Counted from the first letter of the stretch, positions 1 to 7,843 are shown. The stretch is 14,207 nt of DNA from an uncultured Phycisphaerales bacterium (GCA_946886375.1 CAMPIL010000050.1:1-14207); one strand, 5' to 3'. Notes: a model not told the origin generated them from the letters alone. Numbers and translations: made by a program.

Positions 1-240
1 ATCCCGCACACCAAAGCCCCGGCTGAGGATGATCTTGTCATCCTTGATCACGGCGATCGCCATGCCCGGGATGTGCAGGGTTTCGCGCTGCTTTTCGAGT
101 TGATCGCAAAGCCGCTGCAGCCGCACTTCCATCGCGGGAGAATCAGCCGCCGGCGTGGTGGTCTGCCCCGTCGCTTGGGCGATGAGCAATCCAGTTAGGA
201 GCAGCGACGCACTGACGAATCGAGCCTTGGAACAATGCAT
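1..240 (-). CDS. Exported serine hydrolase, beta-lactamase/penicillin-binding family (N-terminal part)
   Basis: Only the first 80 codons are in the window; the gene continues past the left edge. The ATG at 240 is preceded by GGAG with a 7-nt spacer, which supports this start. Residues 1-25 form a signal peptide (basic start, then the hydrophobic run ASLLLTGLLIAQA), so the protein is probably exported. After a short helical stretch comes IPGMAIAVIKDDKIILSRGF followed by GVRD. This matches the opening strands of class C beta-lactamase-like serine hydrolases (typically GvsvAVvkdGkvvyskGfGyrD). The catalytic SxxK and YxN motifs would lie beyond the edge, so activity cannot be judged. Family knowledge suggests a D-alanyl-D-alanine peptidase, beta-lactamase or esterase role; the substrate is unknown. 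It is divergent from the CoA-transferase gene across a 157-bp gap in which I see no convincing promoter. Confidence 0.8.
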   Translation of the reverse strand, partial: MHCSKARFVSASLLLTGLLIAQATGQTTTPAADSPAMEVRLQRLCDQLEKQRETLHIPGMAIAVIKDDKIILSRGFGVRD

Positions 241-397
241 GTCAAATCTCCGTGAACGGCGAGGTGCGCGAAGATTCTACGGAATCACCGGGTTGAGGTT
301 TCGCTCCATTCGCCGAGTTGGGCAATGCCCCAAGATCAGCCGCACGTGCTACATTGATGTGCCCATCAGACTTTTTGGATGGTGAAGGTGCCCACTG

Positions 398-1057
398 ATG
401 CCGATGGACCGCAATCAAATCGCCAAACGTGCCGCAAGGGAACTTCGCGACGGGTTTTACGTGAACCTCGGAATTGGCATGCCAACGCTGGTCGCCAATC
501 ACGTGCCCGCCGGAATGACGGTGTGGCTTCAGTCGGAGAACGGCCTGCTGGGAATGGGGCGTTTTCCGTATGAGGATGAAGTCGATCCCGATCTCATCAA
601 CGCCGGAAAACAAACAGTCACCGGCGTGCCCGGCCATAGTTTTTTTTCATCCGCCGATTCCTTCGGCATGATTCGCGGCGGGCATATCGACCTGGCGATT
701 CTTGGAGCGATGGAAATCTCGCAGGAAGGCGATATCGCCAACTGGATGATTCCAGGCAAACTCGTCAAGGGAATGGGCGGAGCAATGGACCTTGTGGCCG
801 GCGTGCAGAAGGTGGTGGTGATGATGGACCACACCGCCAAGGGTGGTGCGCCCAAGTTGATCCCCACATGCACGCTGCCGCTCACCGGCAAGCGATGCAT
901 TGACATGGTGATCACTGATCTGTGCGTGCTTCAGATGGACCACGATCGCAGGCGATTTCGCCTGATCGAACTGGCGCCGGGCGTGACGGTGGATGAAGTG
1001 AAGGCGAAGACGACGGCGGAAATTCTCGTCGCTGCGCAACCGCAGGTCGTGAATTGA
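398..1057 (+). CDS. scoB: 3-oxoacid CoA-transferase subunit B
   Basis: The 219-residue protein matches the usual length and motifs of the B subunit of two-subunit succinyl-CoA:3-ketoacid CoA-transferases. Near the N-terminus it has [16 protein letters not shown], then SENGLLGMG at 46-54, whose Glu47 corresponds to the catalytic glutamate that forms the glutamyl-CoA thioester. Family blocks follow: [36 protein letters not shown] and VITDLCVL. The enzyme moves CoA between succinyl-CoA and acetoacetate (or a similar 3-oxoacid) in the cytoplasm. The ATG at 398 has AAGG 9 nt upstream; ATG 404 is an alternative start. The A subunit, normally directly upstream, is absent, and the gene stands alone. 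It converges with the pilus operon with only 15 bp between stop codons. Acyl specificity (ScoB, AtoA or PcaJ type) cannot be settled from sequence alone. Confidence 0.9.
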   Translation: MPMDRNQIAKRAARELRDGFYVNLGIGMPTLVANHVPAGMTVWLQSENGLLGMGRFPYEDEVDPDLINAGKQTVTGVPGHSFFSSADSFGMIRGGHIDLAILGAMEISQEGDIANWMIPGKLVKGMGGAMDLVAGVQKVVVMMDHTAKGGAPKLIPTCTLPLTGKRCIDMVITDLCVLQMDHDRRRFRLIELAPGVTVDEVKAKTTAEILVAAQPQVVN

Positions 1058-1072
1058 GTGGCTGACGGTTGA

Positions 1073-1624
1073 TTACTGCGGCAATTCGACGCTTACGGTC
1101 GCCTGCCTGCCGTTGCGGTCCGCCAGGGTGACCGAGCGCTTGGCGCTTTCGATGGCGGTCACCGTCCAGGTCGTGCCGCGAACCTGCTCGCCCACGCGGT
1201 AGGGACGGCCGTTGATCAGCGCGCGTTGACCGGTCGTCGACGACATCACGGCGTTCACAATGAACTGGGGCACAGGATCAACATCGTCGTTGGGCGATTC
1301 ACTTGGCGTCACGACGACGCTCGGCGTTGTGGGATCGGCCGAGACGGGTGCCGCTGCGGCCGGCGCAAACAGCAGCGGAGCGGGGCCGAACGGCTGCGAC
1401 TTGAGGCTCTGCACGTGCTTGGCGGCGTTTCGCTGGCGTTCGGAATTCTGCCCCTGCTGCATGGCGGGCGCGGAGACCTCAGCGACGGGGTGGGCGGCTT
1501 TCATCGTTGCCTGCGCTGAAAGGGCCGAGTGCCCGAGCATCAGAGTCGTCAACTTCACCACGACTACCGGCAGGACCAGTGCGCCGATCGCCGCAAGGTT
1601 CTTTCGCATTTCAGGGCTGGGCAT
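1073..1624 (-). CDS. PilP/GspC-like inner-membrane protein, last gene of the pilus/secretion operon
   Basis: The protein has 183 residues. ATG 1624 is chosen because GGAGG lies 5 nt upstream; an in-frame ATG at 1648 lacks such a site. It overlaps the end of the PilO-like gene by 14 bp, implying translational coupling. Layout: a short cytoplasmic start, one membrane segment at about 10-30 (LAAIGALVLPVVVVKL), a low-complexity Ala/Pro/Ser-rich linker at about 45-115, and a compact beta-rich C-terminal domain at about 121-183. That domain contains GQRALINGRPYRVGEQV and RSVTLADRNGRQATVSV. The pattern (stored value, then 'G-x-x-y-x-v-G') resembles the periplasmic domains of PilP, GspC (HR domain) and GspB, which contact the secretin. 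Position after PilM-N and O makes PilP the natural label, but identity is low and GspC or GspB is equally possible. No PilP lipobox is visible. Confidence 0.6.
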   Translation of the reverse strand: MPSPEMRKNLAAIGALVLPVVVVKLTTLMLGHSALSAQATMKAAHPVAEVSAPAMQQGQNSERQRNAAKHVQSLKSQPFGPAPLLFAPAAAAPVSADPTTPSVVVTPSESPNDDVDPVPQFIVNAVMSSTTGQRALINGRPYRVGEQVRGTTWTVTAIESAKRSVTLADRNGRQATVSVELPQ

Positions 1625-2207
1625 GACTGCCTCCGGCCAGTTCAACAAGCGAATCTTCCAGCACGAAACTCATTACGTCGCAGCCGAAATCGGCGTCGAC
1701 GATCGTGCGGCCTTCCTCGCGCGTGGGAGTGATCTGCATCGACAACGGGCGGATGAACGCCTGGAGCCCGCACACCGCGTCGAAAAATTCCGCGATGCTT
1801 TCATATGTGCCCTGCACGGTCATGTTCAACCGGGTTGCGGACATTTTTCCATCATCGGAAAGCATTCGCACAGCGCCGGGCTGCAGGCTCTGCACCGTTA
1901 CGCCATGCGAGTCCGCCATGTCCATCACCAGACCGTAAAGTTTGGATGAATCGCTGGCCAAGCGGTTCTGTTCAGTTACCTGCTCAAGGCGGCCCTTGAT
2001 CTGGCTCATCCGGTTCGCGGCCTGCTGCACGCTCTGCTGATTGATGGCGCTGGCCGAGGCGGATTCGTGCTCGGCGATGGTCTGCTCGACCCGCGCCAGT
2101 TCATCCACCTTGGGCTTGACCAGCATCATCCAGCCGCCCACGCACACGGCCAGCACGATCGCAGCCTGCGCCAGCAAATCACGATTGGCGTTGGCGTTGA
2201 CCTTCAT
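1611..2207 (-). CDS. pilO: PilO/GspM-like inner-membrane assembly protein
   Basis: The 198-residue protein has classic PilO layout. A short cytoplasmic N-terminus is followed by one membrane helix at about 11-30 (LLAQAAIVLAVCVGGWMML), a coiled-coil at about 33-90, and a ferredoxin-like alpha/beta domain at about 95-185. That last domain contains YGLVMDMADSHGVTVQSLQP and MTVQGTYESIAEFFDAVCGL, the latter very typical of PilO. PilO pairs with PilN in the periplasm and links the cytoplasmic ring to the outer-membrane pore in type IV pili; GspM is its type II secretion counterpart. The start overlaps the stop of the upstream fused gene as ATGA, and AAGGAG sits 7 nt before the ATG, so the pair is translationally coupled. 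The family call is firm; pilus versus secretion use is inference. Confidence 0.8.
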   Translation of the reverse strand: MKVNANANRDLLAQAAIVLAVCVGGWMMLVKPKVDELARVEQTIAEHESASASAINQQSVQQAANRMSQIKGRLEQVTEQNRLASDSSKLYGLVMDMADSHGVTVQSLQPGAVRMLSDDGKMSATRLNMTVQGTYESIAEFFDAVCGLQAFIRPLSMQITPTREEGRTIVDADFGCDVMSFVLEDSLVELAGGSHAQP

Positions 2208-3874
2208 GGCGAGGCTCCTTGACTGGCCGAGGCGACAGACTGGTGCAGCAATTTGCGGGGAATGCCGATGCCGGTCAGGCTGACCTCAAACTTCTGGCTG
2301 TTGGCGTGCTGCACGTTTCCGGCCTGCACGTCCGCGAGCACAACGTCATCAAACAACGGGCTGCTCTTGAGTTTCTCGACGAACGGCTCCAGTTGCGTGC
2401 GGCCGGGCGAGCCGGGATTCTCAAACGCGTGGCCATAGATTCGTCCCACGGTCCTGCCCTTGTCCCGGTTAAAGCCAATGTGCGTCAACCGCACCGAATC
2501 CGGAGCCAGGCGGCTGAATTCCTGAAGTGCAGCACGGAAGTTGATGCTCGAGCCGGTTTCGCTGGCGATACGCGCTTCGAGTTTGTCTGCGGCGCCGATC
2601 ACGGTGAACAATTTCTCGCCGGTCGCCTGAAGAGCCTTGAGGTCGGTGGTCTGGCTCTCAAATGCGGTCATGCGGTGCTTGGCATCAGCGAGCCGACGGT
2701 GCTGGTGAACCGTGTCGGCGGCGATCAGCACCAGCGCTGCGGCCGTTCCCGTCCACAACCAGCGGCGCAATCGATTGATGTGCCGCGCACGTGCCATCTG
2801 GCGCGGCTGCAGCTTCAAGCGCGAAAGCGTCTTGGCGTCTACAACGGCGTCCATCAACTCGCTGCCGGCCGAATCCGGAGCCTGGTGATCGAAGGCGGCA
2901 TAGGACTCGTCAGTGGCGACCGTCGATTTCAATTCGGTGGCGATCAGGGTTGCAAAATTTGGAATTGCACTACCCGGACCGGTGATGCTCACCTGCAGGG
3001 TCTGACGCTGTTCTTCGATGACCCCAAACCGCAGCGATTGCCGCAGTTCGACGATGAAACGCTGAAGCACAGGCTGCAGCAGAGGAATAATCTGCGCCCC
3101 GGTCAATCCAAGCGTTTCGTGCACGACCTGCTCGCGATTGGGGAAGCCAAATCGGTGCAGGATGGTGCGGGCCGAGGCAGCGTCCAATTCGATGGGCGCG
3201 GCCCCATTGGCCCCGCGAATGGAGCGCGTCAGGCTCGTCACCAACGCGTCAAAGCCGAGATTGATCGGTCGGGCGAACAGCAGGTTGCCTGAATCCGCGA
3301 TCAGAAAGAAAGATCGCTGCTCGCCGACGTACAGCATCGCCGTATTGCTGGCCTTGTTTGCCAGCGTGAGCGATGCCAGCTTGGTCATGATGGGGGCGTC
3401 GATGGGGGTGGCGCCGACGAACGTCAAGCCGGCGGATTCCACCATCGCGGCGATGCTGGTCATTACATCATCGTGATCGGCTGCGACCACAACGTGGCTC
3501 TGCGAGGCGGTGGCGTCACGCCCGATGACGACTGCGGCCGTGGTGGCCAAGTCCAATGAGCATGCCAGTGCGTCTGCGCAGCCCAGGATCGCAGCCTGGC
3601 GTGCTTCACTGGCCGAACGGATCGGAAGGCTCGCGTAGTCAGAGTACGCCGTGGGATTGCGGTACAGCACCGTCGTGGGAGCCTCGGCGGCGTCGAGTTC
3701 CTCGATGATCGCACGAATCGAACCGACGGCATCAATGACAGTCTTCGCCCACGCGGCGGAGTCTGTGCCCAGTGCGACTGGCAGGCGTCGTGCCGCTGCC
3801 ACGGAATCGCCTTGGCACAACAGAATGTCGATGCGGTCAGCGAACAACGCAAGTACAACGTTTTTGGTCTTCAC
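2204..3874 (-). CDS. Fused PilM-PilN (GspL-like) pilus/secretion assembly protein
   Basis: The 556-residue protein joins a cytoplasmic actin-like PilM-type domain (about 1-345) to a PilN-type segment. The latter consists of a basic stretch (RHINRLRR), a membrane helix at about 372-390 (WLWTGTAAALVLIAADTV), a coiled-coil, and a periplasmic ferredoxin-like domain to 556 with LQEFSRLAPDSVRLTHIGF and LEPFVEKLKSSPLF. PilM and PilN are normally separate proteins; one chain with this order is the layout of GspL of type II secretion. The PilM part keeps VSITGPGSAIPNFATL (about 295-310) but lacks clear DxG nucleotide-binding motifs. I chose GTG 3874, where the protein begins as PilM proteins do, with AGGAGG upstream at a longish 12-nt spacing. 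TTG 3943 is the alternative and would add 23 residues. It is the first gene of the operon and overlaps pilO by 4 bp. Confidence 0.75.
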   Translation of the reverse strand: MKTKNVVLALFADRIDILLCQGDSVAAARRLPVALGTDSAAWAKTVIDAVGSIRAIIEELDAAEAPTTVLYRNPTAYSDYASLPIRSASEARQAAILGCADALACSLDLATTAAVVIGRDATASQSHVVVAADHDDVMTSIAAMVESAGLTFVGATPIDAPIMTKLASLTLANKASNTAMLYVGEQRSFFLIADSGNLLFARPINLGFDALVTSLTRSIRGANGAAPIELDAASARTILHRFGFPNREQVVHETLGLTGAQIIPLLQPVLQRFIVELRQSLRFGVIEEQRQTLQVSITGPGSAIPNFATLIATELKSTVATDESYAAFDHQAPDSAGSELMDAVVDAKTLSRLKLQPRQMARARHINRLRRWLWTGTAAALVLIAADTVHQHRRLADAKHRMTAFESQTTDLKALQATGEKLFTVIGAADKLEARIASETGSSINFRAALQEFSRLAPDSVRLTHIGFNRDKGRTVGRIYGHAFENPGSPGRTQLEPFVEKLKSSPLFDDVVLADVQAGNVQHANSQKFEVSLTGIGIPRKLLHQSVASASQGASP

Positions 3875-3896
3875 GGAGTAAATCGGCCTCCTGTCT

Positions 3897-3957
3897 CGAT
3901 TCAGTCGGACCGATCCGCCGCCGACTTTTGCGATTGCGGACAATCCGATTCAGTCGG
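3897..3957. promoter_or_regulatory. Pair of 12-bp direct repeats in a divergent intergenic region
   Basis: CGATTCAGTCGG occurs exactly twice, at 3897-3908 and 3946-3957. The second copy extends to CCGATTCAGTCGG, with ends (CCGA/TCGG) forming a small dyad. The start-to-start distance of 49 bp is near five helical turns. The pair lies in the 192-bp gap between the divergent pilus operon and the lysine dehydrogenase-like gene, a natural place for operators. If the pilus gene used the TTG start at 3943, most of this would be coding. No -10/-35 pair convinced me here. Confidence 0.35.
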
Positions 3958-4066
3958 CGTGAATTCCTCAGCGCATTATCGGCTCTTGCGAGGGCATTTG
4001 AAGCAGTCTGCCCGCCGCCGTACGGTATTGCTGAACCTGTCATCGACAGTCCAAGAAAGGACCTGC

Positions 4067-5215
4067 ATGCAAAAGGCAATCGTGCTTGGCGCGGGAATGG
4101 TGGGATCGGTCATGGCCCGCGATCTCGCGGCCGATCCGGCGTTTGAGATCACCATCGCGGATATTCGTCCGCAATCTCTGGCAGCGGCGTCGGCAGCCGC
4201 AGCGGGCAGAATCAAGACGGTCCAGGTCGATCTCGCCGATACGGCCCAGGTCAAGGCAGTCATCAAGCCGTTCGACATCGTGCTCGGGGCGCTCGCGAGC
4301 AGGATCGGCTTCCAGACGTTGCGGGCTGTGATTGAAGCAGGAAAAGACTACTGCGACATCTCATTCATGCCAGAAGACGCATGGGACCTTGATGCGCTGG
4401 CCAAGCAGCACAACGTGACAGCAGTCGTCGACTGCGGCGTGGCGCCTGGCATGAGCAACATGATGGCGGGGTATGGCGCAGCGCAACTCGATGAATGCAC
4501 GAACATCGAGATTTACGTCGGCGGATTGCCGCGTGAGCGCATTTGGCCGTTCCAGTACAAGGCCGGCTTTTCGCCGCACGATGTCATTGAAGAGTACACG
4601 CGTCCCTCACGCGTGGTGGAGCACGGCCGGATTGTCATCAAGGAAGCGCTGAGCGAACCGGAATTGATGGACTTCCCCGGTGTCGGCACGCTGGAGGCGT
4701 TCAATACCGATGGCCTGCGCAGCATCGCCCATTTCCTCAAGGCCCCATTCATGAAGGAAAAGACGCTCCGCTATCCTGGGCACATTGAACTCATGCGAGT
4801 ATTCCGAGAGACCGGCTTGTTCAGCCACGAGCCCATCGATGTACGCGGCGTCAAGGTCAAACCCATCGATGTCATAAGCACCCTCATGTTCCCCAAATGG
4901 ACCTACGAGAAGGACGAGCAGGACCTGACCGTGATGCGAGTCATCGTGGAAGGCGTGAAAGGCGGGAAGCGAACTCGCTACGCATGGGATTTGCTCGATC
5001 ACTACGATTGTGCGACGCATTCAACCAGCATGTCGCGGACGACCGCATTTCCATGCACGATCATCGCAAGAATGCTGGCCAAAGATGAATTCGCCAAGCC
5101 GGGCGTCATTCCGCCGGAACTCATTGGGTGCGAATGCGGGATGCTCGATCGAGTGCTGGAGCAACTTCGGAGCCGCGGCGTGTGCTTTACGGCGAGCGTT
5201 GAAACGCTGGCGTGA
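4067..5215 (+). CDS. Lysine 6-dehydrogenase / saccharopine dehydrogenase family protein
   Basis: The 382-residue protein starts at ATG 4067, with AAAGGA 5 nt upstream. An open frame extends far upstream, but this start puts the Rossmann motif at the N-terminus as expected: VLGAGMVGSVMARDL with Gly8, Gly10 and Gly13. Then come the acidic strand end ITIADIRPQ, DCGVAPGMSNMMAGYG from Asp122, and VGTLEAFNTDGLRSIAHF, KEKTLRYPGH and STSMSRTTAFPCTII. These blocks fit the short (about 380-residue) saccharopine-dehydrogenase-like group that includes lysine 6-dehydrogenases, which oxidatively deaminate the epsilon-amino group of L-lysine using NAD(P). A carboxynorspermidine- or saccharopine-reductase-like activity is possible. 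The enzyme should be cytoplasmic. It converges on the DadA-like gene with a 9-bp gap and no visible terminator; a shared amino-acid catabolic role is inference. Confidence 0.8.
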   Translation: MQKAIVLGAGMVGSVMARDLAADPAFEITIADIRPQSLAAASAAAAGRIKTVQVDLADTAQVKAVIKPFDIVLGALASRIGFQTLRAVIEAGKDYCDISFMPEDAWDLDALAKQHNVTAVVDCGVAPGMSNMMAGYGAAQLDECTNIEIYVGGLPRERIWPFQYKAGFSPHDVIEEYTRPSRVVEHGRIVIKEALSEPELMDFPGVGTLEAFNTDGLRSIAHFLKAPFMKEKTLRYPGHIELMRVFRETGLFSHEPIDVRGVKVKPIDVISTLMFPKWTYEKDEQDLTVMRVIVEGVKGGKRTRYAWDLLDHYDCATHSTSMSRTTAFPCTIIARMLAKDEFAKPGVIPPELIGCECGMLDRVLEQLRSRGVCFTASVETLA

Positions 5216-5224
5216 TCGCTGCGA

Positions 5225-6520
5225 TCAGAATCTATCGACGCGAAGTGCGGAGACATCCATCGACGGCTTGCCATCGAGAATGCACTCGCTTGCGAGCCGG
5301 CCGGTGATCGGGCCGTAGGCGAGGCCGTACTTGGCGTGCCCTGTGGCGATGAAGACGTTCTCGCACCGCCGCGCCCAGTCGATGACCGGCAGGCCGTCTG
5401 CGGTGCACGGGCGCAGGCCGCACCATTTCGAGACGATCTGCGTGTTCTCGATGCCTTCGAGATAGTTCCGTGCACCCGCCGAGAGCATGTCCACGCGCTT
5501 CTGCATCATGCGATGATTGATGCCCGACAGTTCCACCGTTCCCGCCAGCCTCAATCCATCGTTCATCGGCGTCACCGCGACGTAGGTTTCATTCAACACG
5601 CACGCGGTGGAAGGACACACCACGGGCTGCGTGAGCATCACGTGGTAGCCCTTGCCCGCCTGCATCGGAATCTTCTCGCCCAGTTGCCGGGCAAGTTCAG
5701 AAGTCCACACGCCCGCGGCGAGCACCAGCGTGTCGGCGGAGAACTCAGTTGGCGATGTCGCGATTGCGCCGTTTCCGGCGCAGCGAGTTCTAACTGTGCG
5801 ACTGTTCTTCCATGATTGAAGATCGATCGCTTCGCATTGCGTGTGGATCGCGACCCCCATTTCGCACACGCGATTGGTGAGCAGGGCGATGAATTTGGTG
5901 GGGCTGATCGCGCGGCTGTCGGTGTAGTGAGCCGCGCCGACGACTTGCTTGCGGAACGCGGGATCGCGCCTGCGAAGTTCATCGCCGGACATGATCTGCA
6001 CGTCAAAATCGTACTCACGCAGCATGTTGGCTTCGACCATGCCGTGTTCCATGCCTTCCTTGGTGCGGAACACGTCCATCCAGCCTGTCCGGCGATACTC
6101 GCAGTCAAACTTTTCGCTGTCGATGATCGCATCCCAGCAGCGGCCGGTGGCCCAGCCCAGGTCCGCAAGAATTTTCATGCATCGCTGAAAGTGGTCAGAG
6201 GTGCACGCCTTGCGGAACTGCCACATCCACGCCATCAGGCCGAAATCGATGCGAGGCGGAACGTACAGCGGGCTGCCGCCGTCCAGCATCCACTTGATGG
6301 TCTTCCACACCAGCCCGGGCCGGGGCAAAGGGGGATGGCCCAATGCAATCAGTCCTGCATTGCCCTTGGATGCATGCATGGGATCGCTCGATTGTTCATC
6401 AAGCCGATCGCGTTCGAGGAGGGTGACCTTGTGGCCGCGCTTCGCGAGGTAATAGGCGGTGCACAATCCGACAATGCCCGCGCCGATGATGAGGGTGGAT
6501 GAACTCTTGCGATTGGCCAA
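5225..6520 (-). CDS. DadA-like FAD-dependent D-amino-acid dehydrogenase/oxidase
   Basis: The 431-residue protein is close to DadA length. The start is TTG 6520: AGGAG lies 7 nt upstream, and the first ATG lies beyond the FAD-binding motif, so TTG is needed for an intact fold. The N-terminus has TLIIGAGIVGLCTAYYLAKR (Gly13, Gly15, Gly18) and Glu36 for the FAD ribose. The DAO-family blocks SKGNAGLIALGHPPLPRPGL, DTLVLAAGVWTSELARQLG and GLRPCTADGLPVIDW follow, then a C-terminal ATGHAKYGLAYGPITGRLAS. Such enzymes oxidise D-amino acids, D-hydroxyproline or related amines to the imino acid and pass electrons to quinone or oxygen; the substrate cannot be named. A TAGAAT -10-like hexamer at 6551-6556 stands 30 bp upstream, without a good -35. 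Confidence 0.85.
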   Translation of the reverse strand: MANRKSSSTLIIGAGIVGLCTAYYLAKRGHKVTLLERDRLDEQSSDPMHASKGNAGLIALGHPPLPRPGLVWKTIKWMLDGGSPLYVPPRIDFGLMAWMWQFRKACTSDHFQRCMKILADLGWATGRCWDAIIDSEKFDCEYRRTGWMDVFRTKEGMEHGMVEANMLREYDFDVQIMSGDELRRRDPAFRKQVVGAAHYTDSRAISPTKFIALLTNRVCEMGVAIHTQCEAIDLQSWKNSRTVRTRCAGNGAIATSPTEFSADTLVLAAGVWTSELARQLGEKIPMQAGKGYHVMLTQPVVCPSTACVLNETYVAVTPMNDGLRLAGTVELSGINHRMMQKRVDMLSAGARNYLEGIENTQIVSKWCGLRPCTADGLPVIDWARRCENVFIATGHAKYGLAYGPITGRLASECILDGKPSMDVSALRVDRF

Positions 6521-6615
6521 AGACCGACTCCTGACGCCGTCAAAGTCGACATTCTACTCGGCGCGAGAGAAGCGGTGCGATCCTGCGGGGCTCTTGACGC
6601 ACTGAACGGGCAACG

Positions 6616-6638
6616 AAAAAGGCCCGCCGAGGCGGGCC
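6616..6638 (-). terminator. Intrinsic terminator of the thioredoxin-like gene
   Basis: On the minus strand, GGCCCGCC and GGCGGGCC (6638-6631 and 6628-6621) form a perfect GC stem around a 2-4-nt loop, followed directly by TTTTT (6620-6616). It begins 40 bp after the stop codon of the TlpA-like gene. It also insulates the DadA-like gene downstream. Confidence 0.9.
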
Positions 6639-6677
6639 CTTGAAACAAACTGTGATGGATGACGCTTGCGCTGGAAC

Positions 6678-7811
6678 TCAGCGGCCGGCCTTCTTGACCA
6701 GTTCGGCTTCGTACTTTTCAAGCGTGGCCTTGATTGCCTGGCCCATCTCGTCATCGCCAGCGTGCTCGAGCGCCTTTTTCTGGAGCCGGATCGCGCTCTT
6801 CAGATCGCCCTTGTCAAAGTACACGCGAGCAAGCGTGTCGAGGATCGCCGGGTCCTGGTCATGAGTGATTTCGCTGGCGCGGGTGGCGGTCTTCAAGGCA
6901 AAGTCGAGGTTGCGCGTCTTCACCGTCGGCGAGTCCACCACGAACCATGCCAGTTGGTTGAGCATCATTGCGTCATCCCAATGCGCCTTGGCGATTTCGT
7001 CGCCATAGGCATACGCCTTGTCGGGCTGATCCATCTGCACGAGCATGGTCATGAATTTCTGCATCTTCAAGCCGAACTCTTCCGGGTTGTCGGCGATCTG
7101 CTTGTCGAGGATGCCCAGGACCTTGTCCCAGTCTTTGGCCATCATCGCGTTGCGAAGTTCCATCTGGGCCTTCATCGCCTCGCGCTGGGTTGCCTGTTCC
7201 TTTTCCCATTGCTGCTTGTAGGCCTCGCGGTCCCAGGAATCCTTGACGACGCCCTCGAGAGCCTTGTCGAATGCGCCTTCAGGCCAGATTGGATTGCCGA
7301 TCCATTCGATCTTCTGATCCTTGCCGATGATGAACGCGCACGGAATGCCTGACTGTCCTGCAGCGGTGAAGTAATCGGTCTTGACCGACTTGTCCGGATC
7401 GGTGGTGAGGGTGTACGCAGTCTTCTGATCCCAGGACTTTCCCTCCTTGTCAGTCTTGGGCAGGAAGTTGGTGACGGTTTCCAGCGGCTCATCGCTGATG
7501 CCGATGATCGTCACGCCGTAATCCTTGTAGTGTTGCTGAAGTTCGGCCAGGTGAGGCATGCCCTTCTTGCACGGCCCGCACCACGTCGCCCAGAACTCAA
7601 GGACGTACACCTTGCCGGGTTCGAACTCGGTGACCTTGTTGCCCTTGACCCAGTGTTCGATGTCGATCGGCCGGGCGGAGTCGCCGACGGTGAGCGGCTT
7701 GACTTCAGGCTTTGCCTCTGGCTGGGCGGCGGGCCTCTTTTCATTTTGGCCAAGCGCCGAAGTGGCGATCGCCAGCATTGCGGCACACGCAAACGCGGAC
7801 TTGTACATCAT
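6678..7811 (-). CDS. Exported TlpA/ResA-like thioredoxin with C-terminal helical repeat region
   Basis: The 377-residue protein starts at ATG 7811, with AAGGAG 7 nt upstream; a GTG (7814) and a second ATG (7808) are adjacent. A signal peptide covers about 1-21 (FACAAMLAIATSALG, cleavage before Gln22), so the protein acts outside the cytoplasm. After a charged linker comes a thioredoxin-fold domain at about 40-200 with VLEFWATWCGPCKKGMPHL (active-site Cys78 and Cys81) and the cis-proline loop GIPCAFIIG, typical of TlpA/ResA thiol-disulfide reductases. Residues about 205-377 are Lys/Glu-rich helices. They include LDTLARVYFDKGDLKSAIRL, which looks like a tetratricopeptide repeat and suggests a partner-binding tail. 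The reductase role is family knowledge; the target proteins are unknown. The leader carries a cluster of inverted repeats, and a terminator follows the gene. Confidence 0.88.
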   Translation of the reverse strand: MMYKSAFACAAMLAIATSALGQNEKRPAAQPEAKPEVKPLTVGDSARPIDIEHWVKGNKVTEFEPGKVYVLEFWATWCGPCKKGMPHLAELQQHYKDYGVTIIGISDEPLETVTNFLPKTDKEGKSWDQKTAYTLTTDPDKSVKTDYFTAAGQSGIPCAFIIGKDQKIEWIGNPIWPEGAFDKALEGVVKDSWDREAYKQQWEKEQATQREAMKAQMELRNAMMAKDWDKVLGILDKQIADNPEEFGLKMQKFMTMLVQMDQPDKAYAYGDEIAKAHWDDAMMLNQLAWFVVDSPTVKTRNLDFALKTATRASEITHDQDPAILDTLARVYFDKGDLKSAIRLQKKALEHAGDDEMGQAIKATLEKYEAELVKKAGR

Positions 7812-7843
7812 CACAGTTCTCCTTCAATCAATTTGGAACAGGG

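Noticed and set aside
2219..3292. Plus-strand open frame of 357 codons opposite the PilM-PilN gene
   Set aside because: It is a shadow frame of the real membrane-assembly gene; no recognisable domain, and the sense strand has coherent domains and an overlapping operon.
5816..6502. Plus-strand open frame of 228 codons inside the DadA-like gene
   Set aside because: The minus strand carries the conserved FAD-enzyme motifs; the plus frame has none.
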